A DNA stretch of 64,000 nt from Acholoe squamosa. Taxonomy: Eukaryota > Annelida > Polychaeta > Phyllodocida > Polynoidae. Position 1 is the stretch's first letter. Each line of letters begins with the position of its first letter. Position numbers and translations under genes: made by a program. The stretch lies in the NCBI GenBank assembly GCA_949317995.1, contig OX439050.1:17438061-17502060 (forward strand), read 5' to 3'. Below the pieces are notes generated by a model, which did no database searches, was not told where the DNA came from, and saw nothing but the letters and a program-made list of their open reading frames with translations. Shown here piece after piece: positions 37,749 through 50,000 of the stretch.

Positions 37749-38715
37749 TCCTGGGCTCTTGAAATGCAAGGAATGTGCATACATGCTTTGTTTTGAAGAA
37801 AGACCCCCCCCCCCCTTCCATCTCCCCCTCAATTCAAGTAGCAAAACTAGAGGTTCACACTCTCGCCACCAGGTGTCTCTGACAGACGCTGCCAGGTGGC
37901 TCCACCCCGGAACCGGAACTAACAGCCCAATGTCAAGGTCACGTGCCAATTGTACTTTGATGTCAACTGGTAATGAATTTAAAAGTGGTGGGACGAAGAA
38001 CATTTGGGCTCCAGGGCATTTCTTTGCCTGCACTAAATCTTCAGACACAGAAAACAAAAGATAGGCCTCACTCTGGAAGTAAAATCTGAAATGATAATGA
38101 TTGGAACAGAGACTTTCTTTGTGACATTCTTTGTCTCCAAAATCATATCTTACCTGAGTCCAATGAAACAAGAGTCAGAAGACACTAAATCAACCATGAG
38201 CAAAATATAAAACCAACCATGACCAAAAAATCCCCATGAAGAAAAGTCACACCATATTGTGTCTGTGTGGGTGGTTCCCAGCGACCCATGGTGTAGAAAC
38301 TAGTACTGTGGGTAACCAGCAGTCTGCTGGTACCCAGTCCTGTACACTACAGTGTACACATAGCCTGTGATCCCAGCCGGGGACCAGCTACAGGTCTGCT
38401 GAGGCGGCAGGTCCCAGCAGGACAAGATACACAGACCGGAGACATGCTGGGAACCAGCAGTAACGACGTCTTCCGGTTTATGCATCAACAGACTGACAGA
38501 ATTTAAAGGGTATCTCACGACTTAACTGAAATAAAATCACATTGAAATCTGGCGACTAAAAACAGCTTGTTAGGCCTAAAAAAAGTTGTGTTTCCAGTTA
38601 CCCGACCGACCCTAGGAAGACAGGGCAAAAAAAATTTTTTTTATTTGATTTTGAAGAATTTTGTCTCATTTTTTCATATTTTAAAGAAATTTTTCATTTA
38701 TGGCCTGTATGCTTT

Positions 38716-38785
38716 TTGGGTACATTATGTAACACATGGTACCCATCATGCTGGTTGTTATCAGTGCTTATCTTACCAGGTGCCA
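38716..38785 (+). repeat. Family C fragment
   Basis: TGTAACACATGGTACCCATC, ATGCTGGTTGTTATCAGTGC and TTATCTTACCAGG mirror the inverted block at 22447-22512. Confidence 0.5.
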
Positions 38786-39099
38786 GATCAGCCAATGGCG
38801 GACCCACACAGCGTCCATACTAAACCCTATAGGTCCTCCTCATTGTGCAAAGCACATTCGATATGAAGTGCTGTAATTAGAGGACCAGAAGAGTTACAAA
38901 ATGTCAGTTTTGTAGACCTCTATGGAGACTCTCAGTTTATAAGCTCATTACCACCAAACATCTGCTTGGAGATGTTCCAATTACAGAACTCGACATCCCC
39001 ACCTTAAGTCTTCACACCCACTCCGTACCCTGGGTCCGCACCCTTCCACCACCTCCTCCTCAGCTACTTATTGCTCAGCCTTCTAGGAATGTCTCCTAG

Positions 39100-39335
39100 C
39101 TATTTAAATTCAGCATTGATGTACCATACCCTCTGGTTAACTAGATACATGGATGCAGCCCTGTCAAGTAGACCCAGAGTGTAGACCCTACTAAGCATCC
39201 ATGCATCGTACAGACCCTGCATATGAGTGTACTCCCTGGTGAGTCTCTCAGCCAGCATGGGAGATGTAGGCCTCCCTGAAGGCTGAAGGCATGATGCTAC
39301 CCATAAAGGTTTAGCTACGCCAAGCATGCCATCGC
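39100..39335. mobile_element. Family A remnant
   Basis: CAGCATTGATGTACCATACC, ACATGGATGCAGCCCTG and GCATCCATGCATCGTAC are decayed A blocks. Ends are not recognisable. Confidence 0.35.
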
Positions 39336-39744
39336 CAAGGCTACTGTACATGTACGGAGATAGGCAGAGATACCTGTACACCTTGGCTGATGAGTAACTC
39401 TCTAGGATCTGTATATTTTAACATTGTGTTACTCCTACTTACAGGGACCTAGTCACGTAGAAACACAAGGTTTACTGGATTAGCCTACTCTGTGACTTAG
39501 TGACGGATCTTCAGCATTTACTGTACAATACTTTACATTCCTTGTGAACCTTAAATCAGTTACAAGAAATATCCTCTTGTGAAAAAGAAAAGAAACCTTT
39601 CCTTGGTCTAGGCCTAGGCCAATATCAGCATCCGGCCTGGGGATGTCGCTATGGACCTCGTTATCATAATTCTGCTGGCCCAAGATGTCGTGAGTTATCA
39701 TATTTGGGAATGAGATGGCTTCATTTAGCAGACGACAAATGAAC

Positions 39745-40025
39745 TCAGCATTCCCTTCCCGCGTCCTGTCGTCTGCCCATTTCACGCCCCGCTGGACGCC
39801 ATTTTGCCGCCATCTGCAAATGGACGTCAAATCCGGAAGTTATCACATCCCAGCGCGGGGTACCAATCAGCGGGCCGTGCTCACATGTGTCAGCTGCTCT
39901 GGTTGGCTGGAATTTCACGGATGAACTCTCGCGACAGCTCGCGGGAATTTGGTGGAAAAATGGCAACCGGACGCCGCTAGTGGCGCTGTGTAGCGGGCGG
40001 CCTGGGAGTTGTGGTGGATCTCCTC
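39745..40025. promoter_or_regulatory. CpG-island promoter with CCAAT, CGCG and Staf/ZNF143-like motifs
   Basis: The stretch is strongly CpG-rich. It holds a CCAATCAGCG box near 39862, TCTCGCGACAGCTCGCGGG near 39927 (BANP-type), an AAAATGGCAACC element (YY1-like) near 39956, a CTCF-like AGTGGCGCTG near 39979, and CCTGGGAGTTGTGGT near 40001, a close reverse match to the Staf/ZNF143 consensus. The motif mix is typical of TATA-less metazoan promoters. It could serve an unseen Eph 5' exon (about 6.9 kb upstream of the first found exon) or a minus-strand transcript. Confidence 0.45.
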
Positions 40026-40992
40026 CAGGGTCGTGTTACCATGGGAACGTGACGAGACAATAAGGGGAGGACCTTGAGGGGGCACTGTTAGCAGGGTGGT
40101 ATTTGTACAGTATAAGCAGCATGGGAGGCCAAGGGGGGCAATATGGATATCACTGGATCCCTCTTCGGATCTCACGGTATCACCAAGCATTTCTTGAGTA
40201 CGCTGTATGATAAGATCTAGACCAAACAAGTGTCATTTATTCCCGATATTTCTACTGTAGCATGTGCCCTATAAGACAATGCCCCTTGACAATAGAAAGA
40301 AGCACAGATCGCATTTGGTATTGTAAGATTTCTGGCCAGGATTCCAGGCCCTCACTGTATCAGATGAACAAATACCTCCCAGGCATGAGCACACACATGC
40401 GCAATGAGTACATCCTGTAACAGATATGGCTCAGATATTGCAGAGAGAGAAATATGTTCTCCCCTATGTAAACATGGGATAAATGGTTGTACAGAAGAGC
40501 ACATAACCCCCACTCCAACCTCCTAACAGAATATTTCCCTCCGTCCATCATTTCTACCTCCTGCTGCTGCGGGGGCAGGCGTGGTCGATCGAACAGCGGG
40601 ACGTCGGAGCCAGTGGGGGAGTGTCTAATACCTGGAACAGCGCCCGGGCAAAATGTCGTCTGGTCGGGGCGGTGCTGACAACGTCGGGAACTAGTGATGA
40701 CGTCCTGTTGACGTCACAAAATCAAATAACCTTATCTCCAAGCAAAGGCCTAGTCTATGTATGCCCTTTAGATAGAGCAGAACCTCTGCCTGGTGAATAT
40801 ATGACCTGGTGACTATATGACCTCAACACGAGGCACTGTGGGGGGAAAAAAGCCTGACGGTCACGTGATAGCAATAAGCATGGATTGTAAGTGACGGCTG
40901 TTATTGAATAATGTAGATTTATAGTGGACATAATAACTAGTAAACTAACAAGAGATGAATGACTGAACAGTAAATCATAGAATCTGTCTCCC

Positions 40993-41271
40993 GGGGTCTG
41001 TCTATTTGGATAGGAGACAATAGAAGACAGTGTATGGAATGCAAACCTTCTTCTGGCACCCCAGCATACATATCTTTTTGTATTTACATTATATCCAATC
41101 ATGTAAAGTGGCAAATGGATTCTTTGCTACCCCAGGGGCCTGTCTATTTGGATAGGAGACAATAGAAGACAGTGTATGGAATACAAAACCTTCTTCTGGT
41201 ACCCCATGCATATCTTTTTGTATTTACATTATATTCAATGTAAAGTGGCAAATGGATTCTTTGCTACCCCA
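40993..41271. repeat. Tandem duplication of a ~140-bp unit
   Basis: Unit 1 (40993-41134) and unit 2 (41135-41271) begin GGGG(T/C)CTGTCTATTTGGATA and end GGATTCTTTGCTACCCCAG. They differ by few substitutions and small deletions, so the duplication is fairly recent. Confidence 0.85.
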
Positions 41272-41675
41272 GACTGATACTAAAAGTACACAGAATTAGG
41301 TAGCTGTGGTAGAAACACTGATTCAGTTAAAAACGTCCCTTACAACTCACAACAACATATCCTAGAAATATATGTTCCATCTTCCAATATTCTGAACATT
41401 TTGACAAGCCCTGACGTCACAGCCATGCACTATCCATTCCTAGACATAACAGACCGGGCTTCCTCGGTGTGCTGACAAGGTTTCACCCAAAAACATGCTA
41501 GTCGTAGACATCTAAACTAGCCTATTATCGCCCAGACTGATTCATGGTGCTAACTAAGTGACTAGGTGTACCAGGGCTGGGTAGGGTTCTAATTGGCTAA
41601 CTGTGTATCAGTGTTTTATGGACAGGAGAGATTTCTCTTTGTCTTCACATTGGTGGTGTATGGGGACTAGACCTT

Positions 41676-41883
41676 TACTTACAGCATGATACCTCAAGGT
41701 CTCATGTCAATTTGACATGATGCACTTATGATGCACAATAGAGTAACTCAGAACTGTATTTCTGCATCATGCCGACCCTTTGTAAGTGTATCTACTCCAT
41801 GGGCTCAGGATGGTGAATTCCTCAGCACGGCTGTATTCAGGAGCTTATTACCTTAATGCAGCACACCGTCCACAAAGGGTTAA
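41676..41883. mobile_element. Family A MITE
   Basis: CATGATACCTCAAGGTCTCA, TGACATGATGCACTTATG, TCTGCATCATGCCGACCC and the right end ACAAAGGGTTAA (TTAA at 41880-41883). Confidence 0.65.
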
Positions 41884-42451
41884 CCAGGGTATACATGTCG
41901 CCCTGTAGCTAATGAGGTGAGACAAGAGGGCGGCTCCAGCTGTTGTCATGGCACCATGTCACCATGTTGCCATGGTTTCCTCTCCATGGTGACAAATGAC
42001 CCTAGTTGACCCCCAGGTAGCGCCCTCTACAAATTGGGTGTCAGCCCCGGGAGTAAGGAAAGAAGCTGGAGAGGTGGGAGGGAGCTGGTCTTTGTCTTTT
42101 CAATGAGCCTGGGAAAGTTAAGCGTGTTTACACCAGGGTGGTCTGAGGAGATTGGAGACGCTAATATTGGCACTTAGACAAGTATTTGGCTCTAGAATCA
42201 GTAATCAATAACTATGCATCAATTTGAAGTGGACGGAAAATGGAAAATCAGGGTTTCATAATATCTGCTTGCAACGGAGAACACCTTTGACTCATTGATC
42301 ACATATGTGCCAGTAGGCAGGGTATTGGTCAGTATTCTAACAGATTTTAATGACCTGTTCATCTAAAGAAAATAAAAGAGTGATAGGCTAAGACCACTCT
42401 GAAAAGAAATCAGGGATGGACAGATAGATTAAGGGAGAGGATTAAACGACA

Positions 42452-42675
42452 TTAATCTTTTAAGGGCCACTTTTTTTACTAAACCTTTATGCCTCATGTC
42501 CATTTGTTGTCATTGTCTGTCATAATGCATGGATGCAACCCTGGTGAATACCCCCCCCCCCCCGGGATGTATCGATGCATCATGCCAGTCCTACGGGGTA
42601 GATAGTTACACTAAATGGTCAGCATGATACACCAGTGGGGCATGATGCACTCCTGTAATAGTGACCCTTACAGGT
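42452..42675. mobile_element. Family A MITE
   Basis: The left end is TTAATCTTTTAAGGGCCAC. Inside are CATAATGCATGGATGCAACC, CGATGCATCATGCC and GGGGCATGATGCACTCC. A poly-C run interrupts it near 42550. Confidence 0.6.
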
Positions 42676-43188
42676 CCGATCCATCCCTGGTCCCTGAGAT
42701 ACAGGTGATGTATGTGTGTAGGCTAAGTGGGCGGACTAGGCCCGGCTTATCACGACTGTCATACACTGATGGATAGGGAAGCACCAATGTGACTGGATAT
42801 AAAATTGGCCTGTCACAGAATTGACAAGCAGTTTGAAACCCTTACACATCGTTCTCTTACTTTACTATAGTGGTGTGGGACTGGGCAGAGACTATATTAT
42901 TATTTTTCTTTGAATTATATTTGCATCGACCAATTCTAGTTCAATCAGAGGATGATAATAGACAAGCCTTTGTTCCCAACTTGTGATATTTCCATCCGTC
43001 AATCCATTGCATTCATAATTTAAATCGTTTCTAGAGATATCAATGTAATTGTTACTATGTTCTATAAAGGTGACCCCACCGACCTCCATTGTATGTAATT
43101 ATGTTCATACATTTCGGATCCACACATGAATGCCACAGAAGCATATTGATATAACAATGGTGGGGATGTGGATGGGGAGTCCCCCATG

Positions 43189-43360
43189 TCACATGTCGAT
43201 TTTTAAAAATGGCTGTGTCGCCATGTCAATTTTATGAAATGGTCATGTCACCATGTCAATTGTAAGAAATTGTTCATGTCACCATGTCAATTTTAAGAAA
43301 TAGTTCATGTCCCATGTCGCTAAACCTAAAATAGCCCATGTCGCCATGTCAATTTTAGTG
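43189..43360. repeat. ~38-bp tandem array, four to five units
   Basis: The unit is CATGTCGCCATGTCAATTTT with an AAGAAATGGTT spacer, recurring near 43216, 43251, 43290 and 43339 with substitutions. Non-coding. Confidence 0.75.
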
Positions 43361-43795
43361 GTCCACACCCATAATGGTGTGGGAACAGTTTTAGGCCTAG
43401 TGGGGGATTTGCCCCATATTTCTCAACCTCTTAATGTTTGACCTCTAAGGTTTGACCTATTTTTGGGATAGGTCAACAGATTGGTAAATGAGATATAGAC
43501 ATGCTATGTGTACAATTCTCATATCAATGCCTAATTGAGTAAACTATTCCCTCTATACATTCAGCAATCTGCTAAATATACAGGTCATCTCCCAATGATA
43601 ACCCAGACCAGGGCCTGTTTAAACACTCCCTATATAAACTCTATATAAACCTCCCTCTATGGATGCCCTAGATATCAACACCTCCTGCCGACCACCCCAG
43701 TAAGGCATCCACATCGCCATATCTGACATAATGAGAAACAGCCTCTCGGCACTTTATTCCTCCACTCCCAGACTCCCCTCTTCATCAGGTCACAT

Positions 43796-44175
43796 TCCAA
43801 GGTCAATGTTCAAGGTCGTCCTGCAGCAAGGTCACAGTAAGGTCATCCTATAGAGAGGTGTCACTCAGTGTCCGTACGTTAGTTCCCGCTCTCCACACAG
43901 CGGGGCGCTGCGGCTCATATCGCCCGGATGTAGTCTGGTCCATTATTCAGGGTTTAGTTTCATATCCGTCGCCCATCTTGATTTCGGATAATTATAAGTT
44001 TGGTAAAACCACGCCCTTGTGCGACCATCAAAGAAGTCCGGTACCTCAAGGTCAAATCTGGACACCCTCTGATGTCACCTGACCAAGGTTTTGTACGTCA
44101 AGGACGTATAGTTCCATATGGAATACGTCTGAGGTCATTGCGAATGGCCTTGAGAAGGTCATTTGGATGACCTTG
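43796..44175. promoter_or_regulatory. AAGGTCA half-site clusters
   Basis: Four AAGGTC(A/G) sites lie in about 50 bp (43798, 43811, 43827, 43838), followed by further AAGGTCA/TGACCTT sites near 44047, 44154 and 44169 and an AGATGGCGCTCC (CTCF-like) near 44198. The cluster lies about 3 kb upstream of the first recognised Eph exon. Confidence 0.3.
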
Positions 44176-46405
44176 AGGGATTTTGTGGTCCACGCTAGAT
44201 GGCGCTCCAGTGAACTAAGTGTTAAGCCTAGTAACATCCCATAATAAGTTCTATATATCTGGTCCCTCTCAGTTCATATTGTGAGACAAGAGAACCAATA
44301 AAGGTAAAGGGCATCATGTGTTTTCAGTCAGCTCCATATGTTGTGTAAATGGTCCGTCCCCTTGACACAACATTTGAGATAAGGTCTTCTCACAAATGTC
44401 ATAAGTCGTCAGTGTCAAAAGCCTCCCCCTTCTTTCCATTGTGAAGCAGGATCAATTTGTAAAAAAAAAAGCCTTAGTAATCTTTTTTTTTTATTCTATC
44501 TTGCTTTTTGCGCCAATGCATGTCTTTTTCCCATTTAATCTGATAAATTTTCTGTATAAATTAAACCAAAAATATCCTGTATTTTGTCGACTTGGGAGTG
44601 TCAATACTGAGAATGCTGCATCTATTACCAGCTGCCACATGGAGGAAATGGCTGATGAAACTATTGGCTGAAGGCTGACAAATAGAATAGGGCGTTTTAC
44701 CTGGTATATCTGTTTCTTTGTTGCTCCCACCCCCTCAATATTCAAAATGAGGGGAACATTTCTATTTGGATCCCAAAGGCATATTAAGTAGGCATTATAG
44801 TGCTAGTAAGTAGCCTCTCCTGTACCCCTGTCGACCACTAGGAAGCCATCAGGGAGGTGCTCAGGTGTGCAGGTTTACAGACACAAGTGAGGCCAGCAGG
44901 ATCACTATATGTAACTATGGGAGAGGGCCATACCACGCCTACTGACCCTACTCATAGACTAAAAGATATAAATTGGTTATCTGCTAACACGACAAAAATG
45001 TGTCGGGTAGCTGATGTATAATGTTGATGCAAATAGTGATATTAAATGAAAACCCAGTATATGAAAAGGAAATATGCATATACAATGTACATTTACTAGT
45101 AAGTGCAGACTGGTGCACACTGAAGATCCTCCAGATCTTTAAACTCGTCAGATTGAGGACCTATAGTTGTCAGAAGAGGTACAGACAGGGGGCACCACCC
45201 TACAGGGAGTGAAATCCCTCAGTCTACCTCTCCCAAGTATGAGTCTGGCATTATGTTGATAATATGTAACAAACTCACAAGGTGGCAGGTATGTGCCACT
45301 CATGTTTGATGGTCAGGGCTTCAGTTTTCAACTGGAGGTCTTCATAGCTGAGGACTTTAGGTGCTCAAGTTGACAAACCCAAATCTACAGCCTTGGGTAG
45401 TCAGATTGAGGACCCAAGGTAGTCAGCACCAAGGCTGTCACTCTACCAACATTATGTAATCATTTGGGTGAGGGTGTTGACCTAAACCCATTAGGTTGAC
45501 TATCCTGGGTGCTGGGCCTGGGTGCTCAATCTGATGGCCTAATGTTGTAGATTTGGGTATCACTTCAGCCTGATGACCTTGGGGCTTTCAGTGTGGGTGT
45601 CTACATTCAAAAGAAAAATGCAGAGGAAATATGATTCTTGCTCTGGCACACACTATATAGAATTCAAGTTGCAGGTCTACATTTCTGGTAGGTTCAGCTG
45701 ACATGAAATAAACTTCCTCTCTTTGTCCCACCTCCATGCTGAGTGGCAGTCAGGCTGAGCTGCTCTGAGTTTATTGGAGAGACTCAGAGTTTATGTGATG
45801 AAGTGATGAGTGTTTACCTCAGGGTGAGAGCCCCCTAGTGGTGCCCCCCCACACACACACACACATACTCATACCCTACCTCCTCCAACCACTTGACCCT
45901 GGTAGTCATGGCAACACTATGGGATCATATATACTAGTGGACACACTTATAATGTAGAGTCAGCCATCTTTTGGTATCACACTCAGGGTTAGATTTCAAT
46001 CTAGATGAATTTCAAAGGTTTCACTGATATAAACCCTCTACAGCACAGCACTAGATCAGATTTAAAAGGTTTTCAATCATTTTGATCTAAAGTGATTCAA
46101 GCACACCTGCTGTCTCTGCTCTTGGCAAATTTATCTTGTCCAATATTTGATGTTATTTTGTGATCTGCCTGTGTCTATACAGATCCTGCTTCGAGCTCAG
46201 ACATCAGAGTGCCTCTACTTGTATAAATATTTTCCTCTGTAAATAGCCTCAGTAGTGGACACCAGCAAAGCCCCCTGGGCACAGAACTCCCCAGAAAAGA
46301 CTTCATTGTTAACCTGGACGTCCCTCAAGACTATCCAGATCTGGTTTAGGAAATGAATTGTTTATTTTTGGTATCAACATTCTGCGCACTGTGCTTCTGT
46401 TTGAA

Positions 46406-46469
46406 CCAAGGTCAGGGCAAGGTCAGTTCAGGGTCAGTCAAGGTCACCATACTGACCTTCAAGGTCACA
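46406..46469. promoter_or_regulatory. Dense AAGGTCA cluster 0.4 kb upstream of Eph exon
   Basis: CAAGGTCA near 46407, GCAAGGTCA near 46417, GGGTCA near 46431, TCAAGGTCA near 46438, an inverted TGACCTT near 46453 and TCAAGGTCA near 46459 fall within about 64 bp. This is the densest group in the window. Binding by an FTZ-F1/ERR-class receptor and a role in Eph regulation are inferences. Confidence 0.35.
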
Positions 46470-46879
46470 GTGGTGGTGTATGGGAACCTGGAGGTAAAAC
46501 ACTGTACTGTGAAGTCTTGTTGGCAAAATATCGGTCTTTGTCTTTCCTTTGTTACTTTGGTAAATGCTCGAAAAAAAGCCTAGTCAGAAATACCTACATG
46601 AATCATCGACCTGTCAATTGATGTTAGAAACAATCTCAAAATCTCCATCAAATTATACAGGGAGGGTATTGAAAATAACAGCAAAGAGCTAGGCCTTTTG
46701 AAATAGTGAATAGGCTACTCATGGTAGACAGGGAGAAGAGGCTCGAATACATGGCAGTTTCTGCTATAATAACACATGCGTTTTTCAAGTATGAAGAACT
46801 TGATTATAGAGCATGTATATGTATACATCATGTATAATGTATACATCATGTACTTATACCATATCCCTTGTTCTTGCAG

Positions 46880-47025
46880 TGGAGAGAGCGGAGTTACAAC
46901 CTCCCTAACGGTGAGACAACACGAGTATACACGGTGTGTAACGTGAATCTACAGAACGTGGACAACTGGGTACGCACCCCGTACATAGCACGGGGCCAGG
47001 CCAACACACTGTGGTTGGAGATCAG
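46880..47025 (+). CDS. Eph exon: ligand-binding domain, N-terminal part
   Basis: The exon begins with a TGG codon in phase 0 after a TTCTTGCAG acceptor and ends in phase 2 before GTAGGT. It encodes 48 residues plus two bases. YTVCNV followed by a DNWVRTPYIARG segment and LWLEI matches the Eph ligand-binding fold (YQVCNV..NNWLRT..I.R..A...YIE in vertebrates). The Cys in VCNV is the first conserved domain cysteine. In vertebrates this stretch and the next form one large exon; here a 524-bp intron separates them. The conserved LLDT...ELGW motif that should precede the first Trp is not in this exon. Confidence 0.95.
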
Positions 47026-50000
47026 GTAGGTCACATTGTTATCATATTATTTATATATTAAAAGGGGATGAAGGCTGTGATGCTTCAGATCTCACACATG
47101 TAATTCTTTAATGTGGACCTTGTGCCTTTGGGCATTGGTCGTTATATCGTTTTCAATTCTTTGCCCTTGCAAACAAACCCATGTCTTTCTGTGCATATAT
47201 TCACAGAAAGACATGGGTTTGTTGTCCAATCATGTCTGCATGTCTTCTCCCCTTAACAATGTGCTATATATGGCACATACATACATGATTGGACGCACTG
47301 ATTTTGCTGATACTTGTTGATCCAATCAAATACATCTATTTGATTTATTTTTTTTTTAAAGGTGCAATAGAAAAAATAATCATACTTTGATCATAACACA
47401 ATGTTTGCTCATCACTGTCCAAAATCTGATCACTACACATCAATAATAGTGTATTAGGGATGCATATCGCAGGATTGTTCTGTCACATCGATCTCATCTT
47501 GACGCAGTGACTCCAATGACAACTCATCAATTTCATTTCCACTTTCCAGGTTTACGATGAGAAAATGTAACGAGTACCCAGACCCCAAACAGCTCCAACA
47601 ATGCAAGGAAAGCTTCAAGCTGCTATACTACGAGGCCGAGAGTGACTTCGCCAACCACGTCCTTCCAACATGGGACACGGACACCTACCGACACGTGGAC
47701 GTAGTAGCTGCCGACCAGACCTTCCAGAACATCGACCAGGCTGTGGTTAACACAGAAACCCGCCCTGTGGATATCAAACGTCAGGGCGTCTACTTTGCCC
47801 TTCATGATCAAGGCGCGTGCACGGCCATTTTGTCAGTGCGCGTCTACTACATCGAGTGTCCGTCAGTGACGCTGAATTTCGCGTCGTTCGAGGATACGCC
47901 GGCAGGTGCGGGACAAGCGGCCATCGTGCAGAAAGCAGGCGTGTGTGTAAACCATGCCGCTATAGAGAAACCCCCGTCCTATCTTTGTAAGGCGGACGGT
48001 CAGTGGTACCTGCTCAGTGGGGGTTGTAAATGTATGCCGGGGTACGAACCTGAGGGAGACAAGAAATGCACAGGTATTATAAGGCCATTTTCTCTGAATG
48101 CATGTATCAAGAAAAAAGATATCGTTAAAAGACGCAGCACCAGGGGTTGACTCAAGACCTTAAGCAAGCTTGCACCTTTTGACTCTAACCAATTTGCATC
48201 AAATTTTATATCCATCAGGGTTAGACAGTAACTTTTTTTTAGGCACTGGCCACTCGGGCTACATAAAACCCCATAACAGTTTTAGATTTTCTTTTGTCAT
48301 AAACTCAAAAGACAATGTCTGCCAGAATGTTCAAAATTTCAACATCACCATATTTATAAGCCATGTCAGAGAGAAAAAGTGATATACAGTAGGAAGGTTG
48401 TTTTTGAAAAATATCACTGGCCAGCACCTAAAACTACTGGCCATTGGCCACCGGGCCAGCGTTAGTGCGACTAGATCTATAAGGTGCACCTAAACATTTA
48501 TAGGAAATGCTTGAAGTATAACCGCGCTTTGTATCAGAGGATTCACGGTAATTAAAGATTAAGATCCCTTTTCGGAGGAAAGGTGGACAAAGGTTTAGAC
48601 AAGTCAATTCTTTGTGAAAATGTGAGCGGCACCAGTCTTTATTGTATTTACCTGCCATTCCCTTTATTGAAACGTGAATACTACAGGGGCGTAGGAAAAG
48701 GGGGGCCAGGGGGGCCTGGGCCCCCCAATCATGAAGGAGGTGGGGCCTGAGTATGTCTGGGCCCCCCCAATATTTTCCAAGAACTCATAAACACAATGGA
48801 AAAGAAGCTAAAACTTTACATCTCAAATTAGATTATTATGGTGATGTCATAGGGAAAATGGGGGTCTGAGCCTAAAGTCAGATCCAAAATGTACCAAAAG
48901 TTACTTTTCTATATGAATTCTAAATACGCATTATATATATGCCATCACGCATCAGCCAACAATTCAAGGTGGTCGCGACGGTGCCCTCGCCGGGCCCCCC
49001 AATGAAGATTTGCTTCCTACGCCTCTGTACTATTAGTACATGTTACACGTATTCATGATGGCAACCAAGAGAAAGAATAATCCACACAACTGTCACTTTC
49101 ATCATGCCTTTACTGGGGGACTGAATGGAAAGGGTATTAACAATAGGACCATATGAGGCCTACACAAGTACTACAATAAGCCCCATCTGCTGGCATCCAT
49201 ATTATACACAGTCAGTTGTAATTGCATTCTGTAAGACCTACAGATAGGGGACGTTTATGATTTAGTTCCTGAATTTAAAACTCAGCAGTAGTTGTAATCA
49301 TGAATGTGACGATTGAAGCATTAATATCTGTACATCATAAAATACATGGGGGAGTAATCAATATAAGGCATATAATGCTGAACATTATAGTGCCTCACAG
49401 AGGCCTTCATAATATGGTGAGGCTCAACTACTTACTGTATAGAGTGCCGCCATGGTGCTGCCGATATATTATGGCTACATTGGAGAAATGACGTAAATAT
49501 GAGACGACAAAAAGGGCAAGAGGCCGGAGGGCCGCGAGCAAAATTGTGTCTAGATCTTCCTCGACTACAGAGCACGCCTTTTATGCTACAGCTTCTATAA
49601 ACCCCCCCCCCCCAACCTCCTCCCCCTTCCACCACCTCAGACGCTGCAGCTTTCTCTATGGCGTCTCTGTCCTCACGTGAAAACGGCGTGCGCAGAAAAC
49701 GAAGCTGTCATTTCCGCTTAGCGCCAACTTCTTTGCGTTGCTATGGTGACGGCGGTTTGATGTAGGGGCGGGAGCAGGGCGCTGCAGAGAGGAGAGACGC
49801 TGGGTGAGGGCGGGAGTTGGGCTGTGTGTGTGGCGCTGATAATTTGATCAACGACTGTCGGCAGATCAATGCCTGTTAGGATTGCCGCCGCAGCCCTTCC
49901 TGCCGACATTCGGCTCGGTTCAGCTGGTTGCTCGCAGAGGGCCACACCCCACCGGCGGCACCATTGACAATGGTATTGTCGTAATGGTGGCCGGATGTGA

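Larger units (their letters stand above)
42676..46879. other. Sequence upstream of first recognised Eph exon
   Basis: It should contain, or lie downstream of, the missing Eph exons for the signal peptide and LLDT...ELGW motif. I find no convincing match. The best candidate piece (46295-46343) is described under findings. Confidence 0.4.

Noticed and set aside
37650..38171. Longest minus-strand open frame (173 codons)
   Set aside because: It overlaps a family A MITE and a poly-C run, has no recognisable domain, and its residue content looks like translated non-coding DNA.
39480..39830. 116-codon minus-strand frame starting in the CpG island
   Set aside because: It begins near ATGGCGGC-like sequence and could be a first exon, but it lacks a recognisable domain, and no donor or partner exon could be supported.
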